A DNA stretch of 64,000 bases, from positions 1-64,000 of the forward strand of contig JAFLSW010000001.1 in the NCBI GenBank assembly GCA_022510725.1, given 5' to 3'. The notes beneath the pieces were generated by a model. The model saw nothing but the letters and a program-made list of their open reading frames with translations, searched no databases and was not told the origin of the DNA. Within the stretch, counting starts at the first letter, position 1. Each line of letters starts with the position of its first letter. Position numbers and translations under genes: made by a program. Source of the DNA: Lachnospiraceae bacterium. Its GTDB lineage: Bacteria; Bacillota; Clostridia; Lachnospirales; Lachnospiraceae. This document shows positions 8,579 to 16,766 of the stretch, one piece after another.

Positions 8579-9523
8579 ATGAGTAAGAGAGCGGTAAATT
8601 GGCTGTTTTTAGTTTATTTATTTGTGGAAGCCGGATTGGTGGCGTTGGTTCTTTTAACAGGAATCAGGTTCAGCGTTCTTTCCAGTATTATTTTAACGCA
8701 GGTAATTCTTCTGGTGCCTACGCTGATATTTTTGTTGGTTACAAAAACAAAGGTATCGGAAATGATCCCTCATAAGAAGCTGCATCCGGTAACTCCGCTT
8801 TTATGTATTGTATATACAGGTCTTTGTATGCCCTTGATCCTGGTAGTGAATATGATCTCGCTGTTGTTTGTGGATAATGAAGCCACCCGGATGGCAGCCG
8901 GTATGATGGGACTGCCCGGCTGGGTCATGATCCTGGCGGTGGGAATCTTGGGGCCTGTCAATGAAGAATTTTTGTTTCGCGGGACCTTTTACGGGAGCTA
9001 TCGGAAAACAGGCAGGATCTTGGCAGCCATGTTTATGTCCGCATTTTTATTTGGGCTGACGCACCTGAATTTTAATCAGATGAGCTATGCTATCGTAATG
9101 GGAATCCTGGCAGTGCTTTTGATAGAAGCAACCGGCAGTATCGTTTCATCCATGATCCTTCATGCCTGTATCAATACATTTAGTGTGTTGGTCACGCTCC
9201 TGCAAAGAAATATCATTTCTGAAGGAAACGGTAATGCGAGAGAGATGATAGAAGAGATGATGCCGGGGGTATCTTTTACGCGGATCATGCTGATGGCTAT
9301 CTTCGTATATGGGATGATCGCACTTGCAGCAACTACTTTAGCGGTACTGTTGTTGGTCGGTATTTCTTACATTGAAAAAAGAAATGTGGAATTTTTTAAT
9401 ATTTTTAAAAAGCAAAAGAAAACGGAAGGCGAAAAAAAGGAAACCCTTTGGAGTATACCCCTTGGTATAGCGGTGGTTCTTTCCTTTGCTTACATGATCA
9501 TAGAGGTTTTGCTTCCTGCATAA
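8579..9523 (+). CDS. CPBP family intramembrane glutamic endopeptidase
   Basis: A 314-residue polytopic protein with about eight membrane segments. It carries the CPBP (CAAX protease/bacteriocin-processing, Rce1-like) motifs: NEEFLFRG (EExxxR) near residue 135, LFGLTHLNFNQ near 163, and the third motif SSMILHACINTF near 200. Such proteases cleave prenylated or small membrane peptides, and some give bacteriocin self-immunity. No peptide substrate is encoded nearby. I chose 8579 because GGAAAAGG precedes it; the longer reading from 8420 overlaps cvfB and lacks family residues. Confidence 0.85.
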   Translation: MSKRAVNWLFLVYLFVEAGLVALVLLTGIRFSVLSSIILTQVILLVPTLIFLLVTKTKVSEMIPHKKLHPVTPLLCIVYTGLCMPLILVVNMISLLFVDNEATRMAAGMMGLPGWVMILAVGILGPVNEEFLFRGTFYGSYRKTGRILAAMFMSAFLFGLTHLNFNQMSYAIVMGILAVLLIEATGSIVSSMILHACINTFSVLVTLLQRNIISEGNGNAREMIEEMMPGVSFTRIMLMAIFVYGMIALAATTLAVLLLVGISYIEKRNVEFFNIFKKQKKTEGEKKETLWSIPLGIAVVLSFAYMIIEVLLPA

Positions 9524-9532
9524 GCGCAGGAA
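9513..9532 (+). repeat. Hairpin at the end of the CPBP gene
   Basis: Perfect 7-bp stem TTCCTGC/GCAGGAA with loop ATAAGC spanning the stop codon. No T run follows, so it is not a classic terminator. It may stabilise the 3' end. Confidence 0.4.
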
Positions 9533-9566
9533 CTTTCGCGTTTCGGTATGCGGGTAAGGTATGCCT

Positions 9567-10262
9567 ATGAAAAAAATGAATGTTTTGGGAATTCCCCTTC
9601 GAGATTATACTCTTCGGGAAACCCTTAAAAAAGTTGATATTTTTTTGGCCGGAGGGAAGATGGGCACCATTGCCCTGATCACCATGAAAGGGCTGATCGT
9701 GGCTCAGGATTCTCCGGAGATCAAAGAGTGGATGAGCAGCCTGGATATGACGGTGGCAGCAGATGCGGATATTCTGCGGGCAGCGGATATCAATTACAGA
9801 GGGCGGATCCACGATGTGGAAAACCAGCTTTTTATTTCTGAATTTTTAAAGAAATTAGTAAGGCAAAAGAAAACCGTATATCTCATGAGTCAGAATACAG
9901 CATCTTTGGAGAAGTTGGAAAAGGAGCTGCTTTCTTATGAGGAAACTCTCTCTATTGTCGGGAAAGCGGCAGTAGATGATTTGGAATATGACGATGATTT
10001 TGTGATAAACGATATGAACATGAAGGTTCCCGATGTTCTGATATCTAATCTGGAGTCGCCTAAACGGGAACGGTTTGCAAAGGAGAATCAAATGAAAATG
10101 AATGTCCGGATCTGGCTGATGGTGCGGGCGGACAGAGAATTGCATGCACAGGAGAAAGGTTCTCTGAAACAAATATATGACAAATTTTTGCAATGGTGGT
10201 TCCGCATTAAACTCAACAGATATGAGGAACAGGAAAATAGGAAACAGGATGATGAAACTTGA
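9567..10262 (+). CDS. WecG/TagA/CpsF family glycosyltransferase (GT26)
   Basis: A 231-residue protein resembling GT26 enzymes, which add ManNAc or ManNAcA to GlcNAc-PP-undecaprenol in teichoic acid or surface glycan synthesis. Family pattern: NVLGIPLRDYTLRETLKKV, the block LITMKGLIVAQDSPEIKEWM, the acidic VAADADILRAADI (family DG-type catalytic aspartate region), FLKKLVRQKKTVYLM, and PDVLISNLESPKRERF. The central DG motif reads AADAD, so the protein is diverged. The C-terminus is basic, amphipathic and Trp-rich (FLQWWFRIKL), as in the membrane-tethering tail of TagA. Base 9567 is preferred over 9561 because AAGG lies seven bases before it. Confidence 0.75.
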   Translation: MKKMNVLGIPLRDYTLRETLKKVDIFLAGGKMGTIALITMKGLIVAQDSPEIKEWMSSLDMTVAADADILRAADINYRGRIHDVENQLFISEFLKKLVRQKKTVYLMSQNTASLEKLEKELLSYEETLSIVGKAAVDDLEYDDDFVINDMNMKVPDVLISNLESPKRERFAKENQMKMNVRIWLMVRADRELHAQEKGSLKQIYDKFLQWWFRIKLNRYEEQENRKQDDET

Positions 10263-10293
10263 TGAGAAATCCCCGGCGGATTTCTCATTTTTT
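10262..10293 (+). terminator. Intrinsic terminator of the GT26 gene
   Basis: Perfect 11-bp stem ATGAGAAATCC/GGATTTCTCAT (10262-10272 with 10278-10288), five-base loop, then TTTTTTG and a further T run. It begins at the stop codon. The 190 bases from here to the next start are A/T rich, with no clear promoter; TTGTGA (10386) and TACATA (10410) are the best pair, at 18 bases. Confidence 0.92.
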
Positions 10294-10485
10294 GTTTTTT
10301 CTTGGAGAAAATCAGCAAAATTTCCAAAAAAATGTGAATTTTCTATAAATTTGCATAAAAAAATTGCTCTTATGGCTAGCATTATTTGTGAAATTGTATT
10401 AGAATTGCTTACATAATGAGCAAAAATGAAAAATTGGGGTTTTTCGCTCTGTGAAATATATATATGTATAAAGGAGAGCGGGGTT

Positions 10486-11577
10486 ATGATTTCAAATCAG
10501 ATTCTTCAGAATACCATTGATGGCCTGAAGACAATATCCCGAGTGGACTTTGTCGTCATGGATACGGATGGGAACGAGGTAGCCGCTACCGTTGCAAAAG
10601 AAGAAGGAGAATTTAAAGGGGCTGTCAGGGATTTTGTAAAATCTCCGGCGGACAGCCAGGAATTTTCCAATTACCAATTTTTTAAGATTTATGATGAACA
10701 GGTGACGGAATACATACTTGTGGTGATCGGTGCGGGAGAAGACTCCTACATGGTAGGGAAAATGGCGGCCTTCCAGCTCCAGGGGCTGATGGTTGCTTAT
10801 AAAGAAAGATTTGATAAGGATAATTTTATCAAAAATCTTCTCTTAGATAATCTTTTACTTGTAGATATCTACAGCCGGTCCAAAAAACTGCGCATTCCCA
10901 CAGAGGCCAAAAGGACGGTTATGATCGTAGAGCCATACGGCAGCAAAGAAAGCAATATGCTGGAGCTGGTACGCAGTTACTTCGGAACAGGCAGCAAGGA
11001 TTTTGTTACTGCCGTAGATGAAAACAGTGTGGTGATCGTAAAGGAAGTACAGGAAGCAGATACCAGGGCGGAAATGGAGAAAACTGCTTTGGGGATCAAG
11101 GGCTTATTAGAGGGAGAAGGCATTTCCCGTATCCATGTGGCATACGGTAATATTGTGAGTGAGATCAAAGAAGTGAGCCGTTCCTATAAGGAAGCCAAAA
11201 TGGCTATGGATGTGGGTAAGATCTTTTTTGAAGAAAGGGGCGTTATCGCCTATAGTGAACTGGGGATCGGCAGGCTGATCTACCAACTCCCCATTCCTTT
11301 ATGTAAAATGTTTATCGGAGAGATATTCGGAGGAAAGAGCCCGGATGACTTTGATGAAGAAACCATTACTACCATCCACAAATTTTTTGAAAACAGCCTG
11401 AATGTATCGGAAACCTCCAGACAGCTTTTTATTCATAGAAATACTTTGGTGTATCGGTTGGATAAACTGCAAAAAAGTACAGGTCTGGATCTGCGGGTGT
11501 TTGAGGATGCCATTACTTTTAAGATCGCATTGATGGTAGTAAAGTATATGAAATACATGGAGAATTTTGATTATTAA
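10486..11577 (+). CDS. PucR/CdaR-type transcriptional regulator
   Basis: A 363-residue cytoplasmic protein whose C-terminal 60 residues form the PucR/CdaR helix-turn-helix (HTH_30): FFENSLNVSETSRQLFIHRNTLVYRL, then a DLRVFEDAITFKIALMV tail. The N-terminal 130 residues look like a sensory domain (VVMDTDGNEVAATV) and the middle resembles the CdaR GGDEF-like region. Its ligand cannot be told from the sequence. AAGGAG lies nine bases before base 10486; an upstream ATG at 10426 lacks a ribosome site. It stands 29 bases ahead of ftsE, so it may regulate or share transcription with the ftsEX module. Confidence 0.82.
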   Translation: MISNQILQNTIDGLKTISRVDFVVMDTDGNEVAATVAKEEGEFKGAVRDFVKSPADSQEFSNYQFFKIYDEQVTEYILVVIGAGEDSYMVGKMAAFQLQGLMVAYKERFDKDNFIKNLLLDNLLLVDIYSRSKKLRIPTEAKRTVMIVEPYGSKESNMLELVRSYFGTGSKDFVTAVDENSVVIVKEVQEADTRAEMEKTALGIKGLLEGEGISRIHVAYGNIVSEIKEVSRSYKEAKMAMDVGKIFFEERGVIAYSELGIGRLIYQLPIPLCKMFIGEIFGGKSPDDFDEETITTIHKFFENSLNVSETSRQLFIHRNTLVYRLDKLQKSTGLDLRVFEDAITFKIALMVVKYMKYMENFDY

Positions 11578-11606
11578 GGAATTTAAGGAAAGCGGGTAAG
11601 ACAGGA

Positions 11607-12293
11607 ATGATAACTTTAGATCATGTAAGTAAATCCTATTCCACAGGTGCGCCGGCATTAAATGATGTCAGTGTACATATTGACAAAGGTGAGTTTGTAT
11701 TTATCGTAGGAGACAGCGGATCGGGAAAATCTACCTTGATCAAACTCCTGCTCAGGGAACTGCTTCCTACATCAGGCACCATAGAAGTCAACGGTGTCAA
11801 TGTGGGTAAGCTGAAACATCGTAAGATACCCAAATTCAGAAGGAATATTGGTGTTGTATTTCAGGATTTCCGCTTGTTGAAAGACCGGAATGTATATGAA
11901 AATGTTGCTTTTGCTCAGAGGGTAACCCAGGTGTCCAATAAGGAGATCAAAAAGAATGTGCCTTCGGTCCTTTCGGTTGTGGGACTGGCCGGCAAATATA
12001 AAGCAAGACCCAAACAGCTTTCCGGTGGAGAACAGCAAAGAGTGGCTCTTGCAAGGGCCTTGATCAACAATCCGCCTATTCTTTTGGCGGATGAGCCTAC
12101 CGGTAATCTGGATCCCAAAAATTCATGGGAGATCATGAAACTGTTAGAGGAGATCAATGAACAGGGCACAACAGTATTGGTTGTTACTCATAACAGAGAA
12201 ATCGTCAATGCTATGAAAAAACGAGTGGTTACCATGAATAAAGGCGTGATCATCAGCGACGAGAAAGAAGGTTCATACATCGATGAGATTTAG
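11607..12293 (+). CDS. ftsE: Cell division ATP-binding protein FtsE
   Basis: A 228-residue ABC ATPase with Walker [11 protein letters not shown] (about residue 36), Q-loop [11 protein letters not shown] signature LSGGEQQR, Walker [13 protein letters not shown] and switch VTHN. FtsE pairs with membrane protein FtsX. The complex does not transport but uses ATP to switch on peptidoglycan hydrolases at the septum or side wall. The next gene is ftsX, overlapping by 11 bases, so the two are translationally coupled. Confidence 0.96.
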   Translation: MITLDHVSKSYSTGAPALNDVSVHIDKGEFVFIVGDSGSGKSTLIKLLLRELLPTSGTIEVNGVNVGKLKHRKIPKFRRNIGVVFQDFRLLKDRNVYENVAFAQRVTQVSNKEIKKNVPSVLSVVGLAGKYKARPKQLSGGEQQRVALARALINNPPILLADEPTGNLDPKNSWEIMKLLEEINEQGTTVLVVTHNREIVNAMKKRVVTMNKGVIISDEKEGSYIDEI

Positions 12294-13182
12294 TACACTG
12301 GTATATACATTAAAACAAGGTATTATCAATATCTTTCGGAACAAATGGTATTCCCTTGCATCCGTTGCTACCATCAGCGCATGTTTGTTTTTATTTGGTG
12401 TTTTTTATTCTATTGCCATGAACTTTCAGCATATTATAAAAGAAGCTGAGAAAGGTGTAGCGGTAACAGTCTTTTTTGATGAGGATGTAAGTGAGGAGAG
12501 AGTTGCCGAGGTCGGTGCGCTGATAGAAGCCAGGACTGAGGTGGATCATACTCATTTTGTTTCGGATGAGGAAGCTTGGGAAAGTTTTCGGGATGATTAT
12601 TTAGGAGAATATGCTGCAGAAGGATTTCCGGATAATCCTCTGGAAGGTTCCTTTAACTATCAGGTCTATATTAATGATACATCTATGCAGCCTGCTCTGG
12701 TAAGCTATCTGGAATCCCTGGAAGGAGTACGGGAAGTGGTCAGATCTGAGCTGACGGCAAATGTATTTGAAAACATTGATCGCCTGGTAGGATATGTGAC
12801 CATCGGCATTATTGCCATCCTGTTGTGCGTATCCGTATTCCTGATCGCAAACACGGTAACCATTGGTATCTCTGTCAGAAAAGAAGAGATCAATATCATG
12901 AAATACATCGGCGCTACCGACTTTTTTGTACGATTTCCCTTTGTGATCGAAGGTGTGCTGATCGGTGCCTGCGGATCTTTAATACCTCTCGGGGTAGTGT
13001 ATATGATCTATAACAATGTGATCCAATATCTGATGGAACAGTTTTCAGTATTGTCTGATATTTTACAGTTATTATCAGTACAAGAAGTGTTCCGTACCCT
13101 GATACCCGTATCCATATGCATCGGTGTGGGAATTGGTTTTATCGGAAGCTTTACAACGGTTAGAAAGCACATACATGTGTAG
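12283..13182 (+). CDS. ftsX: Cell division protein FtsX
   Basis: A 299-residue type VII ABC-like permease: one membrane helix (about 20-40), an extracellular domain (about 45-170, VTVFFDEDVSEERV onward), then three helices at about 180, 225 and 275. Length and topology fit FtsX. The extracellular domain normally grips the coiled coil of a hydrolase or hydrolase activator, and such a protein is encoded next. It opens with the FtsX-type segment TLKQGIINIFRNKW, and NIMKYIGATDFFVRFPFVIEG matches the family core. Confidence 0.95.
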   Translation: MRFSTLVYTLKQGIINIFRNKWYSLASVATISACLFLFGVFYSIAMNFQHIIKEAEKGVAVTVFFDEDVSEERVAEVGALIEARTEVDHTHFVSDEEAWESFRDDYLGEYAAEGFPDNPLEGSFNYQVYINDTSMQPALVSYLESLEGVREVVRSELTANVFENIDRLVGYVTIGIIAILLCVSVFLIANTVTIGISVRKEEINIMKYIGATDFFVRFPFVIEGVLIGACGSLIPLGVVYMIYNNVIQYLMEQFSVLSDILQLLSVQEVFRTLIPVSICIGVGIGFIGSFTTVRKHIHV

Positions 13183-13194
13183 AAGGGAATGGAT

Positions 13195-14469
13195 ATGAAA
13201 AGAAATATTAGACTGCTTACCTTTCTTCTTTGCGGAATCCTCTTTTGGACTACGCCGGCTATTGTTTATGCTGCCAGTGTAGACGGGACAGCGGAAAGTG
13301 ACGAAGACGACGAAGAGGACGAGGAAGAAAAAAAGAAAAAAGAGCTGAAAGAAGAGCTGGAAAACAGCAGAAATGATCTGCAGAATGCCCAGGAAGAAAG
13401 AAATACGATGCAGGGTACGCTTTCCAATATCCGGCAGCAGAAAGAGAAACTGGAAGAAGCGAAGAATGACCTTAGCGACTATGTGGTAGAGTTGGATGGG
13501 CAGCTGATGTCCTTACAGGAAAATCTGACAGAACTGGATATCAAGATCGCTGAAAAGGAAATTGAAGTGGATCAGATCAAGCTTCAGTTGGAAAAGGCAG
13601 AAGAAGATGTGGAAAATCAGTATGCGGCCATGAAAGAACGGATCAAGTTCATGTATGAAAGAGGAGATGCTTCCTACCTTTCCATGCTGTTCAGTTCCGC
13701 TAATCTTACAGATATGCTCAGTAAGGCGGAATATATCGAGAAGATTTCCAAATACGACAGGAATATGCTGGTTCGTTATGAAGAAACCCAGGAAGCTGTA
13801 GCCATGTTAAAAGATCAACTGGAGTTAGAGCAGGCTAATCTACAGCAGGCCATGGAGGAGGCTACAGAAAAAGAAGACCAAATGACGGATCTGATCGATC
13901 AAAAGCAAAGGCAGATCGCAAATTATGAGACGGATATCAATAACAAAGAACAGGCGATCAAAGAGTATGAGGCAGAAATTGCTGCCCAGAATGCTACCAT
14001 TGCCGCGTTAGAACAAAAAATCTATCAGATAGAACAGGAATCTGTATCGGGTAATGATGCCGCTGCGCCGGTTTATAGTGGCGGAACTTTCTGTTGGCCG
14101 GCACCCTCTTATACCAGGATTTCGGATGACTACGGAAACAGAATCCATCCTACCCTGGGTGTACCGCAGTTCCACAACGGGCTGGATATGGCGGCGCCCG
14201 GCGGAAGTCCTATTTTGGCAGCAGAGGGCGGCTTGGTTATTGCTGCTTCATATAGTTCCAGCATGGGTAACTACATCATGATCCATCATGGTGGTGGGCT
14301 GTATACCATTTACATGCATGCGTCGGCATTGTATGTATCTGCAGGGCAGAGTGTTACCAGGGGACAACAGATTGGTGCAGTAGGCTCCACAGGCAGGAGT
14401 ACGGGTAATCACTTGCATTTCTCTGTTCGTTTGAATGGAAGCTATGTAAATCCTCGGAATTATTTATAG
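13195..14469 (+). CDS. Coiled-coil M23 (LytM) peptidase, EnvC/PcsB-like FtsEX partner
   Basis: A 424-residue exported protein. Residues 1-27 are a signal peptide (LLCGILFWTTPAIVYAAS), followed by an acidic run, long coiled coils (about 45-280) and a C-terminal LytM domain (about 300-424). The zinc ligands are present: HNGLDMAAPGG (H and D) and GNHLHFSV (HxH), so the peptidase should be active, unlike the degenerate LytM of E. coli EnvC. Overall architecture matches hydrolases driven by FtsEX, with the coiled coil docking to FtsX. Base 13195 is preferred over 13189 because AAGGG lies about seven bases upstream. Confidence 0.9.
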   Translation: MKRNIRLLTFLLCGILFWTTPAIVYAASVDGTAESDEDDEEDEEEKKKKELKEELENSRNDLQNAQEERNTMQGTLSNIRQQKEKLEEAKNDLSDYVVELDGQLMSLQENLTELDIKIAEKEIEVDQIKLQLEKAEEDVENQYAAMKERIKFMYERGDASYLSMLFSSANLTDMLSKAEYIEKISKYDRNMLVRYEETQEAVAMLKDQLELEQANLQQAMEEATEKEDQMTDLIDQKQRQIANYETDINNKEQAIKEYEAEIAAQNATIAALEQKIYQIEQESVSGNDAAAPVYSGGTFCWPAPSYTRISDDYGNRIHPTLGVPQFHNGLDMAAPGGSPILAAEGGLVIAASYSSSMGNYIMIHHGGGLYTIYMHASALYVSAGQSVTRGQQIGAVGSTGRSTGNHLHFSVRLNGSYVNPRNYL

Positions 14470-14486
14470 TAAGAAGGTAAATAATA

Positions 14487-15758
14487 TTGGAAAATAGAGA
14501 TTTTTTACAGCAGGTTGAGCAATCTGAAAAAAAAGGAAAAGGATTGATCGGATTTGTAGGCGGTCTGTTCACAGGAGTTCTTGTGGTGGGCATAATATCT
14601 GCCATCTATATGCATAGACAGTCCATTTCCATTTTGGGAGAAAACAATATCCAGACATCGGCCCAGGCTGAAGAAGCTACTGTCCTGGATAAAGATGTAC
14701 TGCATAAGCTGGGACTTTTGGAAGACGCTATTAACAAATATTATCTGGAAAGCGTCGATGAAGAGGATCTGAAAGACAGTCTGTATCACGGATTTGTGGC
14801 AGGATTAGGAGATCCCTATTCTGTTTATTATTCTCCGGAGGAATTGGAAGCCGTTATGGAAGCTACGGAAGGCATCTATTACGGAATTGGTGCCTATATC
14901 GGGGTGGATCAGGAGACCGGATATTGTAAGATCACAAAGGTAATGGAAGGCACGCCTGCCGAAGAAGCCGGCGTGATGGCAGAAGATCTGATCGTAGCTG
15001 TAGACGGAGAGGGCATGCTGAATGTGGGAAGCTCCGAGATCGTAACCTACATTAAAGGACCGGAGCATACTACAGTGGATCTGACTTTGTATAGAGAAGG
15101 AGAGACGGAGTATATTGAAGTTACGGTAGAACGGAGAAAGATTGAGACGCCTACCGTTACCTACAGTATGGATGAAGACAGGATCGCTACACTACAGATC
15201 TCGGAATTTGATGAAGTGACCATGGGACAGTTTGAAGAATATCTGGAACAGGCAAAGAAAGAGGGCATGAAAGGTCTTGTTCTGGATTTAAGGGACAATC
15301 CGGGAGGCAATCTTCAGACTGTGGTGGATATTGCCGGGCATTTCCTGCCAAAAGGGTTGGTAGTCTATACAGAAGATAAAAATGGCAACCGGAAGGAATA
15401 TAATTGTGATGGCAGGGATGAACTGGATGTGCCATTGGTGGTGTTGATCAACGGCAATAGCGCCAGCGCTTCGGAAATTTTGGCAGGTGCCATTAAGGAC
15501 TACAAAAAAGGTACCCTTTTAGGAACTACCACCTTTGGAAAGGGAATTGTACAGAAAATATACCCCATTACTGATGGATCCGGGGTGAAACTTACCATCA
15601 GCCATTATTATACGCCAGGCGGAGCGGATATTCATGGAGTGGGGATCGACCCGGATGAAGAGTTGGAACTGGATGTGGATGCATATCTGGAAAACGGTTA
15701 CGATAATCAGATGGAGCGGGCAAAGGAAATCCTTCGTTCTCAGATAACAGGAGACTGA
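14487..15758 (+). CDS. S41 family C-terminal processing protease (CtpA-like)
   Basis: A 423-residue protein with one N-terminal membrane anchor (about 18-38), a PDZ domain (about 120-200) and an S41 protease core. The catalytic Ser lies in NGNSASASEILAGA and the Lys in TTFGKGIVQ. Such enzymes trim or degrade exported proteins, including cell-wall hydrolases. Placement right after the FtsEX-M23 genes suggests the hydrolase or its regulators as substrates (inference). Translation most likely begins at a TTG, with GAAGG nine bases upstream; no nearby ATG preserves the membrane anchor. Confidence 0.92.
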   Translation: MENRDFLQQVEQSEKKGKGLIGFVGGLFTGVLVVGIISAIYMHRQSISILGENNIQTSAQAEEATVLDKDVLHKLGLLEDAINKYYLESVDEEDLKDSLYHGFVAGLGDPYSVYYSPEELEAVMEATEGIYYGIGAYIGVDQETGYCKITKVMEGTPAEEAGVMAEDLIVAVDGEGMLNVGSSEIVTYIKGPEHTTVDLTLYREGETEYIEVTVERRKIETPTVTYSMDEDRIATLQISEFDEVTMGQFEEYLEQAKKEGMKGLVLDLRDNPGGNLQTVVDIAGHFLPKGLVVYTEDKNGNRKEYNCDGRDELDVPLVVLINGNSASASEILAGAIKDYKKGTLLGTTTFGKGIVQKIYPITDGSGVKLTISHYYTPGGADIHGVGIDPDEELELDVDAYLENGYDNQMERAKEILRSQITGD

Positions 15759-15764
15759 AAATAC

Positions 15765-16652
15765 ATGCAAAGAAAACAAGGCTATCTCATAACTGCATAT
15801 AAGGATTATGATGCGCTTTATGAGTTGATCTCTTTTTTGTCCGAGGAAGACAAGGTTTTTGTCCATGTCGATAAAAAGAGTACGGAAATCGGTGAAAAAG
15901 AGATATCAGAATTAAATGAACTGAAAAATTGTACTGCTATCAGCTTGTATTCCGTTGCATGGGGCAGTTATAATCATGTGCGGGCATTTCTTGCCCTTTT
16001 GGACATGGCATGTAAGGATGAGGAAATTTCTTATCTGCATTTTCTGACCGGAGAGGATTTTCCCGTATACAGCCCTCAGCAGATTCATGAAAGGTTTGTA
16101 GACGAAGAACATCTCTATTTAAATTATATAGAAGAAAAAGACTTTAATGAAGCGGTGCAGAAGAGATATCGTTACTATAACTTTTTTCCGAATAAAAATG
16201 CAAAGAACCCTGTTTTAAGGCAATTGCAGAATGTGATAGCGGGTGTGCAAAAGATCTTTGGTGTAAACAGAAAGTCTTTGGGAGAATTTGATACGATCTA
16301 TAAAGGTTTGGTCTATGTTTCAATCCCGTCAGATGCCGGGAGAGATATTCTTTCTTATGTAAAGAATCATCCCGAATATGAAAAGGCATTGTATCGCTGT
16401 CAGCTTCCTGAAGAATTTTTCTTCCATACGATCCTGCTGAATGAAACCTTCTGCAATGGAAAATGGAAGAAGCTTATTGTTGACAAGGATCTTCGCTATA
16501 TGAACTGGGATCGGGGAGACGGAGCCAGTCCTGTCTATCTTGCAGAAGAGGACATGCCTGCACTGATGACAGGGGATTGGTATTTTGCCAGAAAGTTCCA
16601 TGGTGGAGATTCCAATTCACTAAAAGAGCGGATCGTTGAAAAATTTTGGTAA
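15765..16652 (+). CDS. Core-2/I-branching beta-1,6-N-acetylglucosaminyltransferase family protein (GT14)
   Basis: A 295-residue glycosyltransferase with GT14-type features: GYLITAYKDYDALYELISFL opening, VFVHVDKK, SVAWGSYNHVRAFLALLDMA, YLHFLTGEDFPVYSP, a EEFFFHTILLNE motif and a RYMNWDRGDGASPVYL ending. Bacterial members add GlcNAc or xylose in surface glycans; donor and acceptor are not known here. It starts seven bases after the protease gene, so it shares the ftsEX operon. There is no membrane segment. Confidence 0.85.
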   Translation: MQRKQGYLITAYKDYDALYELISFLSEEDKVFVHVDKKSTEIGEKEISELNELKNCTAISLYSVAWGSYNHVRAFLALLDMACKDEEISYLHFLTGEDFPVYSPQQIHERFVDEEHLYLNYIEEKDFNEAVQKRYRYYNFFPNKNAKNPVLRQLQNVIAGVQKIFGVNRKSLGEFDTIYKGLVYVSIPSDAGRDILSYVKNHPEYEKALYRCQLPEEFFFHTILLNETFCNGKWKKLIVDKDLRYMNWDRGDGASPVYLAEEDMPALMTGDWYFARKFHGGDSNSLKERIVEKFW

Positions 16653-16655
16653 AAC

Positions 16656-16669
16656 AGAACAAATGTTTG
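16656..16669 (+). promoter_or_regulatory. LexA (SOS) box of uvrBA
   Basis: AGAACAAATGTTTG matches the Gram-positive LexA operator (CGAACNNNNGTTCG) in the GAAC half and in GTT of the other half. It overlaps the uvrB -35 hexamer, so LexA binding would block RNA polymerase. uvrBA is a classic SOS target. Confidence 0.7.
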
Positions 16670-16695
16670 CAAACCGCGCTGGTGTGTGTTATACT
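16667..16695 (+). promoter_or_regulatory. Promoter of uvrB-uvrA
   Basis: -35 TTGCAA (16667-16672), 17-base spacer, -10 TATACT (16690-16695). The -10 falls in the loop of the inverted repeat described separately. Confidence 0.75.
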
Positions 16696-16713
16696 TCTAG
16701 CGCGGTAGTTTTT
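16673..16713 (+). terminator. Terminator-like inverted repeat overlapping the uvrB promoter
   Basis: Eight-bp perfect arms ACCGCGCT/AGCGCGGT (16673-16680 with 16699-16706), 18-base loop, then AGTTTTTT. It can end the ftsEX-GT14 transcript coming from upstream. Transcripts starting at the uvrB promoter begin at or after the right arm and so cannot form it. Confidence 0.6.
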
Positions 16714-16766
16714 TGCGCAGGTGGCGTGTTTCGCTGGGTTGCGCATAAGGAGGCGTAAAGCGGGAT

